DNA from: Flammeovirga sp. OC4
GTDB lineage: Bacteria; Bacteroidota; Bacteroidia; Cytophagales; Flammeovirgaceae
Length of the DNA: 64,000 bases
NCBI RefSeq assembly: GCF_000812565.1
Contig: NZ_JTAM01000010.1
Location: 62,001-126,000, forward strand
Direction: 5' to 3'
How positions within the stretch are numbered: position 1 is the first letter of the stretch; every line of letters starts with the position of its first letter. A program made the translations under genes and the position numbers. The notes under the pieces were generated by a model. It worked only from the letters and a program-made list of their open reading frames with translations, searched no databases and had not been told where the DNA came from. Shown piece by piece: positions 25,331 through 32,023 of the stretch.

Positions 25331-25731
25331 GTACATTTTAAACTAAATTATCTTCATCTTTCAATCGGCCTTTTTACAAGCATTTATAGGGTCAACTTCC
25401 AAACTTCCTTCTTCTTCATTTTTCCATTGATGAAAAACGAAGCAAAAAATCTAGGCTTAGAAGTCAAAAGCTAAATTCCATTTCTCTCGCCTAAATGATT
25501 TTAAACTCGCTAAAGCTCAAACAAGAAAATCATTTTTAACGGCTCAATACATGGAATTCTTAACGCTTTTCCCTTCAAGGCCGAGGAAAGTACTGCCAAA
25601 CGAATTGGGTAGAATGCCACTGGCGCGAATGTTAAGCTTTAGCGGCATTCGTGTCTTACAGATCATCAGAAATCTCCTGATTTCTAAAAATCATAAATAT
25701 TCGAAAACTTAGTTTACAATGCAGTAAGTAC
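25331..25731 (-). repeat. Dispersed ~400-bp element with terminal inverted repeats, copy A
   Basis: Its reverse complement matches copy B (39167-39564) at roughly 90% over about 300 bp by eye. The ends are imperfect inverted repeats related to TACATTGTAAACTAAATT: the left end reads TACATTTTAAACTAAATT, and the right end, complemented, TGCATTGTAAACTAAGTT. Inside are hairpin II (25626-25651) and hairpin I (25666-25687), 14 nt apart. The size and ends suggest a MITE-like non-autonomous element; no transposase is present. Confidence 0.85.
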
Positions 25732-25860
25732 TAAGACAAAATTATTTACTGCAAATTCCATTTATTGTTTTACGATTAATTCCATCAAAAAACGCTAAAT
25801 AGAACCACTATTCACACATTTTTTAGTGTTATACTCACAAAAAATCAATGATACTTTATT

Positions 25861-26328
25861 TTAACCTTGGTACTGCCTTACACTTACTACAATTCCATTA
25901 TTTAATTTGATTTCCAAGTAGTCAGGATCTATTCCAAAGAGCGCAGGTACAAAACCCAATTCATAAATAATTTTGTCTTCTTGTTTGGATAAATAGTCTG
26001 TCCCCAAAACAGTGATGACCTCATCCAGAGATTTACCTATCAACATTTTACTTTGGATAATATCTTCTGACAACTCATAACGTTGCTCTACATTAGAATT
26101 CCATTGGTTTTGTGTAAAATCTCTTGTTGGGTAGTAGCTAACAGAAGCTATCCAAGTCAAAATTAGTCCAACATAAACGATTGGGCTGACGATCACTGTA
26201 GGAATCAAAGCCAATTTCTTTCTGCTTTTGATGGTGCCTATATTCAGCTTTTTCATGCTCCATAGACAAACAAAATAGACCGGTACGGAAAGGATTAGAA
26301 TAATAATTGGTACTTCAGGGCTCATCAT
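25861..26328 (-). CDS. Membrane protein with C-terminal BamE/SmpA-like domain
   Basis: 155 residues. Two membrane segments (about 6-25 and 40-64) are followed by a soluble part facing outward. Residues about 95-155 (IGKSLDEVITVLG, then YELGFVPALFGIDPDYLEIKL and NGIVVSV) follow the SmpA/OmlA pattern: a helix pair with the 'GxxxxEVxxxLG' signature and beta strands. BamE belongs to this fold, but here the domain is tethered to the inner membrane, so a role in barrel assembly is not implied. Function unknown. A monocistronic unit in an accessory region. Confidence 0.75.
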   Translation of the reverse strand: MMSPEVPIIILILSVPVYFVCLWSMKKLNIGTIKSRKKLALIPTVIVSPIVYVGLILTWIASVSYYPTRDFTQNQWNSNVEQRYELSEDIIQSKMLIGKSLDEVITVLGTDYLSKQEDKIIYELGFVPALFGIDPDYLEIKLNNGIVVSVRQYQG

Positions 26329-26424
26329 ATTATTTATTTTGTATTGCTTTAACTAATGCTTAAACTACGTTTAATGGACTCATTAGGTTATGTATATTTC
26401 TTCAAAATTTGACTTACAAAATAT

Positions 26425-26964
26425 TTATTTTATTAAAGACAATATCTCCTTAAATTCTTTTCTCTTTGAAGTTCTCATTAATTCATAAAGACACATTTCG
26501 ACATTGGTGATACCAACTCCTGCTCTTTCAAATTTACGTAAGGCGACATCTATATTTTCCTCTTTTCTAGATGAAATTGCATCTGCAACCACCTCTACGG
26601 TATAGTTTTTTCCAATCAGTCCCATCACTGTTTGATACACACAAATGTGAGCTTCAATACCACAAATAATCCAGTTTTGCTTATTGAGTGCTTTAATCTT
26701 ATTTTCCACTTCTTTTTCAGCCATAGCATTAAAGCAAAACTTTCCGATAGGTGCATTGTCTATAATATGTTCTGCTATTTCTTCAATTGTACTTCCTAAT
26801 CCATCAGGATTTTGTTCCAACCAAACCACTGGTATATCCAAGATCTGACACCCCTTCAGAAGATTTTTAATATTCTCAATTGTAGTTTCGCTTTCATGTA
26901 CTTTTCTTGCCAGGTTACCTTGTACATCTACCAAGATTAAACCCGTATATTCAACGTTTAGCAT
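26425..26964 (-). CDS. Isochorismatase-like cysteine hydrolase (YcaC-type)
   Basis: 179 residues, a typical length. The catalytic triad is visible as D13 (ILVDVQG), K75 (PIGKFCF) and C108 (GIEAHICVYQT), with the family cis-peptide region GIEAH just before the Cys. Members hydrolyse amides or ethers such as nicotinamide or isochorismate; this branch is mostly uncharacterised. It is soluble, with no signal peptide. It stands alone on the minus strand between the BamE-like gene and the DUF3626 gene. Confidence 0.92.
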   Translation of the reverse strand: MLNVEYTGLILVDVQGNLARKVHESETTIENIKNLLKGCQILDIPVVWLEQNPDGLGSTIEEIAEHIIDNAPIGKFCFNAMAEKEVENKIKALNKQNWIICGIEAHICVYQTVMGLIGKNYTVEVVADAISSRKEENIDVALRKFERAGVGITNVEMCLYELMRTSKRKEFKEILSLIK

Positions 26965-27082
26965 ATTCTATCTATTTGTCTTTGAGGTTAAAAATATAAG
27001 TTCTTAGCACTTTATTGTTTTTTTCACTAGCATCAATTTAAAGAATTCTTTGATGGGCTACAATAAATCATTTGAAGGAATA

Positions 27083-28129
27083 TCACTTTATGATATGTCC
27101 AAATCTCACAATACAATGCCACAAATACTTCAACAGCTGCAAACTTTCATGGTCCCTACCGACATCTTTAGCGGCTTTACCTAGTAAATAAGCATTTAAC
27201 TTTCTGTCCTTTCCAAACTTCTTTGCATACTCGGGTACATTCGGTCCTCTAAAGTTTGAAGGAAAGTCACTAACATCTAATTCTAGTCCCGCATTCCAAA
27301 CCAATGCTATATTATATTTCTCACATAGTGTCTTAAAAAGGCTCTCGAATTCAGTATTTAGATAAGAACGATCTGCTACGAGTTTATCGACATCCCTTTC
27401 CAACAAAACATCACCATGAATTTGTGTTTCTATGTAAAAATCAAGGTTTTTTGAAGCAGGTCTGAAAGCTGAGTCTTTTTGAAATTGAGAAAAAGACGTA
27501 TTGATCAAAACCATAAAATCTTCAACAGTTAACTTCGTTGCTCCCAAGGCCATTTCTCTTGTGAATAAATCCTTAAAAACTCCTTCATGTATTAATTCAA
27601 AATGGTCAATTGTACCTATCTCTTTCGGAGAATCATAAGTATCTCCATAAGTGAAAGTTGCTCTTTGGTTTACTTCAGGTTTCAATAAAAAAAAGCAAGA
27701 ACCAAACCTAGGAGCTGGTCCATCACTTGTTATCGTTAAGTTTAATGCACCGTATTTGGGGCGTTCTTTTGGAGCTGCAGAGTGATATGCATCTTTAAAA
27801 ACCTTTCTTTCCCAAGTATCACGGCCTCCGCCTGTAAATGCAGAAATGCTTCCTGCCGAGATATTGGTTTCATATTGATTCTTATATCTACCGGATTGTA
27901 TCAGCCCATCGATTACAGTCATTCCTTCTGAATAAATACGGTCAGGGTGAAAATGCATTGCAATTTGAGAAGCTTCCTTTACATTCTTAAAATACAGATC
28001 TGATAACGTTTTATTGATGTTGGATTGATATAAAATCATCTCGATTGTATCCATGGATTTACCCTTTGTAGTATGGATATATTCTAAAACGTTTTCAATG
28101 GCTAGGGTTTGTGACTTGGTTAGGTTCAT
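27083..28129 (-). CDS. DUF3626 domain protein
   Basis: About 348 residues from the ATG at 28129 (MNLTKSQTLA), preferred over the upstream in-frame start at 28183 because the latter would overlap the preceding membrane-protein gene. The family pattern is visible: FHPDR, a GxYxxQYET-like segment (SGRYKNQYETNISAGSIS), a KYGALNL strand, RFGSCFFLL and RATFTYGDTY. The arrangement of Arg, Ser/Thr-rich strands and acidic residues faintly recalls ADP-ribosyltransferases, but this is only my impression. Function is unknown. The gene starts four bases after the small membrane-protein gene, so the two are linked. Confidence 0.75.
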   Translation of the reverse strand: MNLTKSQTLAIENVLEYIHTTKGKSMDTIEMILYQSNINKTLSDLYFKNVKEASQIAMHFHPDRIYSEGMTVIDGLIQSGRYKNQYETNISAGSISAFTGGGRDTWERKVFKDAYHSAAPKERPKYGALNLTITSDGPAPRFGSCFFLLKPEVNQRATFTYGDTYDSPKEIGTIDHFELIHEGVFKDLFTREMALGATKLTVEDFMVLINTSFSQFQKDSAFRPASKNLDFYIETQIHGDVLLERDVDKLVADRSYLNTEFESLFKTLCEKYNIALVWNAGLELDVSDFPSNFRGPNVPEYAKKFGKDRKLNAYLLGKAAKDVGRDHESLQLLKYLWHCIVRFGHIIK

Positions 28130-28133
28130 ATTA

Positions 28134-28442
28134 TCATTTAAATATCTTTTCAAGAAAATACATAAAGTCAAAAAAAGCGTCATTAAACCAAAATATCAAT
28201 AACAGTAGTAATGGAGGAACTAAAACATCTACTATAGTAAACTTCAATTCAGGGAATTTTAAGTATTTCAAAATAGATAATATAATATTTATTAGGGTAT
28301 GGAAACCTGTAATATATATCAGTATCAACATATACGCCATATCCATACCTCCTGTTCGATTAAAAATCCAAATATAAAGCACCAACATGTATAACATGAA
28401 AATTAAAACTTGCCGAATGACTGATTTTAGTATTGGGTTCAT
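28134..28442 (-). CDS. Small three-helix membrane protein, unknown
   Basis: 102 residues, almost wholly hydrophobic. Probable membrane helices are at about 8-28, 34-56 and 70-94. No family recognised. The stop lies four bases before the DUF3626 start on the same strand, which suggests co-translation and a possible partnership (for example membrane partner or immunity-like protein), an inference from position only. Confidence 0.65.
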   Translation of the reverse strand: MNPILKSVIRQVLIFMLYMLVLYIWIFNRTGGMDMAYMLILIYITGFHTLINIILSILKYLKFPELKFTIVDVLVPPLLLLLIFWFNDAFFDFMYFLEKIFK

Positions 28443-28616
28443 AACTATGATCTTTTGTCCTTATTTAAAAATCCTCTATAGAGAGTTAATACTATTTAGT
28501 AGTACTTAAAACCACAACTTATGCAAAATGCAATCAGTAAATTTTTAATGAAATTCAATTTAGAAGTTGTTTGATGAATAATTTTCAAGTTTTAATAGTA
28601 ATGGTTAATTCTTGTA

Positions 28617-29210
28617 TCAATCAAAAAAATGACGGTCTTTGTAATGTTTGGTCTTATAATATTTAGGTCGAGTATCTAATCTAACATGAAGCCAAAGTAC
28701 ACCTAAGCCTGCCGTATTTAACCAAATTTGTTTTCCTGTTTCCAATTCACAAAACATTTCATCTCCAATCTCGCAGAACAAAGCTCTGATTTGAAATGGG
28801 TCGCCTTGTTCCATAAAAGCACCTATGTGTTTGTAAGTCTCACTTTCACCTACCTTGACGGGAACTATCAAACGGGCATTTTTACCTAAATTATAAAAAA
28901 CAGCCACTTTTTCATCAGTATTAAAGTACTCTTGAAACGCTAATTCATTGATGGTTTTATTGTCGTAACTTCTTGTTTTTCGAACTACGAGTTCGTAATC
29001 CCTATCAAGGTCATTTTGTAATAAAGGGGGGTGTTCCCAAAAAAAAGCGTTTCCTATTATCTTTAGCAGTTCCTCTGAATAAAAGCTCACAAATGAATGA
29101 TCTGTCTTCCAAAGGTTAAAAACTTCTTTAAAAGACAGTTTCTTATCTTCATACTTAATTTTTAGCCTTGCAGCATGTTCGTTTTTACCAAGAATAATGA
29201 ATGAATACAT
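28617..29210 (-). CDS. DUF6940-like protein
   Basis: 197 residues, soluble, no signal peptide. I recognise the family pattern of DUF6940: AFFWEHPPL near residue 55, the VAVFYNLGKNARLIVPV core, an acidic FMEQGD segment, and the strongly conserved C-terminal block WLNTAGLGVLWLHVRLD followed by PKYY. No enzymatic function is established for the family. It sits in a run of short accessory genes on the minus strand, separated from its neighbours by AT-rich gaps. Confidence 0.7.
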   Translation of the reverse strand: MYSFIILGKNEHAARLKIKYEDKKLSFKEVFNLWKTDHSFVSFYSEELLKIIGNAFFWEHPPLLQNDLDRDYELVVRKTRSYDNKTINELAFQEYFNTDEKVAVFYNLGKNARLIVPVKVGESETYKHIGAFMEQGDPFQIRALFCEIGDEMFCELETGKQIWLNTAGLGVLWLHVRLDTRPKYYKTKHYKDRHFFD

Positions 29211-29257
29211 AAAAATAATGAGGGTTGATCATTTTAAACTTGATACGAATGCCAATA

Positions 29258-29803
29258 TCAAACCAAAAAATAAATACCAAGGGCTATAAGTAACAAAGGA
29301 AAAAGAAATACAACTTCACTGACGAATACCCAAAAAATAAATTGAATCCATTGAGGCAACCCCATGGTCGTTTTCTTATCCTTTTTGATTAAACTTTTCA
29401 GCTCATCTAATTCCATTTTCATAAAATCTTCTTTACTGATTTTCAAATCAATAACCCCTTTATCATTTAATCCCTTTTTAAAGCCTTCCAATACCGATTT
29501 TGGATGCATCCATAATACATACCCCATTGCCCAGAGGCTCAGCATACCTAATAGAAAATACTTCCACATACCTGTTGCGATCTCCCAGCCACATATATAT
29601 CCTTCTCCTTCCCAAGACGTATCACAATCATTTAATAAATGTTGAATATCATGGATATGCAATGCATCTTTTCTGAATTGAGGATTAGGCATTGTGAGAA
29701 TTAAACCGAAGATATTAATGTCAAATGTTTTATCATTAATTCCTCCATCATCGGGAATTCCATTTGCGCTGTAGAATTCTACTAGTAGTTGGTTTAAGGT
29801 CAT
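29258..29803 (-). CDS. Coq4-like metal-site protein with two membrane helices
   Basis: 181 residues. The segment H51-D-I-Q-H55 followed by exactly 11 residues and E67 fits the HDxxHx11E metal motif of Coq4, the protein that handles head-group modification in ubiquinone synthesis. Here it is followed by a membrane helix (about 78-98), a lysine-rich soluble stretch and a second helix (about 155-180). True Coq4 lacks such helices, and members of this phylum make menaquinone, so a different substrate is likely. The gene is 47 bp upstream of the DUF6940-like gene on the same strand; the pair may form a unit. Confidence 0.6.
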   Translation of the reverse strand: MTLNQLLVEFYSANGIPDDGGINDKTFDINIFGLILTMPNPQFRKDALHIHDIQHLLNDCDTSWEGEGYICGWEIATGMWKYFLLGMLSLWAMGYVLWMHPKSVLEGFKKGLNDKGVIDLKISKEDFMKMELDELKSLIKKDKKTTMGLPQWIQFIFWVFVSEVVFLFPLLLIALGIYFLV

Positions 29804-29915
29804 TTTCAGTCAGTTTCGGTGTTTAATCAAAGGTGGATATTTTATAAATACGCCCCGCCTTTTTACGCCACAAAAATAGACAGATAAAATGAGTAATACT
29901 AAATAAATAACTAAA

Positions 29916-30935
29916 TTAATTGATGGTATATAACCCTAAATTCTCTTTAATTCCTCTTATCTTTTTTGCTCCAAGAAACTTCATTTTATTTTTCTCACTC
30001 TGAATATCTCCTAGCACACTTTCTGAAAAGATCATCTCCACCCCCAATTCCTTATTAAATTCCTGAATTCTTGAAGTAACATTGATCGCTTCTCCGTGAA
30101 AACTGACTTCTTTCTTATACTTTCCGATGGTCGTTGAAATCACATTTCCTTTGTGCAAGGAAAACCGAAATTGAGGAAAAACACCATATTGAGCGACAAA
30201 GTATTCCTTACTTTTTATAAATTCATTTCTACACGCCAAAGTACCATTGATATAACAGTTTTTATGTTGAGAACTTGCCTTCCAAGTAATGACAACTTCA
30301 TCGCCTACATATTGGAAAATATCTCCAAAATAATCGTAGACTACCGCAAACTTTTCAAAACTTTCTTTTAGAAATTGACTGTACTTTTCCGGTCCAAGTT
30401 GTTCTGCTATTTTGGTAGAATCTACTAAATCCGCAAACAGAAATACTCTTTCCTCCATTTTGGGCTTAAGGTATTTGTCATGAAAAAGTTTTTTGAGGTG
30501 AAATGGACCAATCATATTATCGACTTCCAAAAGATACAATTCGTATATTTTTAGAGGAATGATATAGGTAAATAGTGGTATTGTTTGTACTTCATTTTGT
30601 TGAATAGTATCTGCAATTACAATCAATGAAATACTTAATCCCACTTCTAAGAGATAGAGTAATACCAGAAGCGAAGTTGGGGATATTTTATTTTTTAAGA
30701 TTGATTTTGTGCTAAGTCTCAGGATAAGGTTAGAAGAGGAGATGATGAGTGAAATGAGAATAACCTCTCCGATTATTTTGATGATTTGGGTAAAGGTTAA
30801 TACTTCGCTGTAGAAATAGTCTTGAAGGTATAAGGCATGGGAAAATGCGAGAAACCATAATACAAAACCATAAAAAAAGTGGTAAATCTGTTCTCTCGTC
30901 TTGAATAAAAGCTTATCCGTTTTCCATCCTCTCAT
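29916..30935 (-). CDS. Membrane-bound class III adenylate/guanylate cyclase
   Basis: 339 residues. The N-terminal half holds four to five membrane helices (about 14-135). The C-terminal half is a class III cyclase domain: metal-binding Asp in LFADLVDST, second Asp in YVGDEVVI, and the SFHGEAINVTSRIQ segment where most homologues have GDxVNxAAR. The Glu in place of Asp/Asn there leaves nucleotide specificity and full activity uncertain. It would make cAMP or cGMP at the inner membrane. It follows the two small genes downstream of the RND pump on the same strand. Confidence 0.85.
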   Translation of the reverse strand: MRGWKTDKLLFKTREQIYHFFYGFVLWFLAFSHALYLQDYFYSEVLTFTQIIKIIGEVILISLIISSSNLILRLSTKSILKNKISPTSLLVLLYLLEVGLSISLIVIADTIQQNEVQTIPLFTYIIPLKIYELYLLEVDNMIGPFHLKKLFHDKYLKPKMEERVFLFADLVDSTKIAEQLGPEKYSQFLKESFEKFAVVYDYFGDIFQYVGDEVVITWKASSQHKNCYINGTLACRNEFIKSKEYFVAQYGVFPQFRFSLHKGNVISTTIGKYKKEVSFHGEAINVTSRIQEFNKELGVEMIFSESVLGDIQSEKNKMKFLGAKKIRGIKENLGLYTIN

Positions 30936-30991
30936 GATTTCTCAAATTTGATATAAAGTATATTCACCTTATGTTTTAACACTCTTCTTCT

Positions 30992-31192
30992 CTAGCATTT
31001 TGAGCATTTAAACTTCGGATTGAAGTACTTTAAGATACTCTCCAAAGGGCACCACTTTGTCAGTGATGACTGCAATAGGTTTACTCCTACAAACGCTGTA
31101 AAGAAGAGCCAATTGATATTGACATAAACGGCCAATGCAAGGCTTAACAGGATGAAGGTTCCTGCGACAAAACGTATGATTCTTTCTAGCAT
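30992..31192 (-). CDS. DUF2892 (YgaP-like) small membrane protein
   Basis: 66 residues. The family pattern is clear: RIIRFVAGTFIL, two membrane helices (about 6-24 and 27-46), the GVNLLQSSLT segment, CPLE and a final KCSKC. DUF2892 is the membrane part of YgaP; stand-alone versions are often found near rhodanese, sulfide or metal genes. Function of the free domain is not established. It is the second small gene after the RND efflux operon; a palindromic repeat lies just upstream. Confidence 0.88.
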   Translation of the reverse strand: MLERIIRFVAGTFILLSLALAVYVNINWLFFTAFVGVNLLQSSLTKWCPLESILKYFNPKFKCSKC

Positions 31193-31308
31193 AATATTTT
31201 ATATTTTGGGGGTTAACATGTGATATACACACATGATTGTACAGGTTCCCATGTGATTTATCGGGTTGATGTGTAGTTGGGCGGGTTGACACATAGGTCA
31301 ACCCCTAC
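31193..31308 (-). repeat. REP-like palindromes with a GTAG foot
   Basis: GGGTTGAC (31283-31290) pairs with GTCAACCC (31297-31304). On the minus strand the tetranucleotide GTAG (31308-31305) directly precedes the stem, the layout of REP elements linked to RAYT transposases; its TAG is the stop codon of the upstream gene. A second hairpin, CATGTG with CACATG, is at 31217-31235. No RAYT gene is in the window. Confidence 0.6.
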
Positions 31309-31604
31309 GCCATTTTTTCTACATCGACAGTGTAGGCGTGGATTGGAAATTCTGCCTTGGATTGATTTAATGTCGTGATAGCGTCCAAAATCTGATTGGC
31401 TTGTTCGTCAGTCACGGCTACTATATCCAATTTGGAATCAGTGGTTATATTTTTTTGACTGAAAAATGCAGGTGTCTCAGAGAGGTCAGTATAAATTCCT
31501 TTTACTTTGGATTCACTAAAAACTGCCGCTCCTACTTTATGAAGAAGAGCATACAATTGGTCTTGCTTTCCTTCATCTATGGAAAAAATAAATACTAATT
31601 TCAT
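31305..31604 (-). CDS. Small cytosolic protein, possibly PII/ferredoxin-like fold
   Basis: 99 residues with a beta-alpha-beta-beta-alpha-beta look: strand MKLVFIFSI, helix GKQDQLYALLHKVG, strand KVKGIYTDL, later strand LDIVAV, helix TDEQANQILDAITTL and a final strand. This resembles the PII/DUF3240 ferredoxin-like fold, and small PII-like proteins are common next to CusA-type pumps. I cannot confirm the family. It is the first gene after the RND pump gene (419 bp away) on the same strand, flanked on both sides by palindromic repeats. Confidence 0.6.
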   Translation of the reverse strand: MKLVFIFSIDEGKQDQLYALLHKVGAAVFSESKVKGIYTDLSETPAFFSQKNITTDSKLDIVAVTDEQANQILDAITTLNQSKAEFPIHAYTVDVEKMA

Positions 31605-32023
31605 GGTTGTTTGAATTGAAGAGAAAGAAGGAGAAATAAATCTCCCCCTTTCTTAATTGGACACTTTACTACTACTTTACTATCTACTACTTGGATGAAT
31701 TCTATTTACATGTCCCACGACTGAAGTCGTGGGCTGGTGATACTGACTCCAACAACACTAAAGTATTGTCTTCGTTATCAACCTTAAAGACTTTAGTCTT
31801 TATTAGGTTGCTGTACTACTTGCCCATAGTTTTAACTATGGTGCACGAAACACAAACCTAATCTCATCCAAGCACTTATATCTTTGTAATTCCGAAAAGA
31901 AATGAATGAGAGTGTGGTTTTATATTCGAAGTCAGGAGACTTCGCCAATAATCAGTTCCAAGTGACGCTATCGCTTAACACTTGAAACATGGTCAGCACC
32001 ACATCACTCTTACCTCTTCATTC
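31605..32023. repeat. Gene-free region packed with palindromes
   Basis: The stretch holds at least four strong hairpins in addition to the two-hairpin module described separately: CCCACGACT/AGTCGTGGG (31714-31733), a two-part stem CAACCT...AAAGAC with GTCTTT...AGGTTG (31779-31810), CCATAGTT/AACTATGG (31824-31841), and a weaker one at about 31754-31770. None is followed by a T-run, so they are not ordinary terminators. The group resembles REP/BIME clusters or ends of IS200-like elements. Confidence 0.65.
31927..31984 (+). repeat. Two-hairpin module shared with the 400-bp repeat, copy D
   Basis: Hairpin I is CGAAGTC-AGGA-GACTTCG (31927-31944); a 14-nt spacer follows; hairpin II is CAAGTG, a 14-nt loop ACGCTATCGCTTAA, and CACTTG (31959-31984). 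Copies A and B have the same tetraloop, the same 14-nt spacing and, in B, the identical 14-nt loop, but different stem bases that still pair. Confidence 0.75.

Noticed and set aside
31008-31301. 97-codon minus-strand ORF overlapping the DUF2892 gene
   Set aside because: It runs through REP palindromes and in the wrong frame over a clearly recognisable DUF2892 protein.
31605-32023. Palindrome cluster considered as a CRISPR array
   Set aside because: The hairpins differ in sequence and spacing; there are no regular direct repeats or spacers, and no cas genes.
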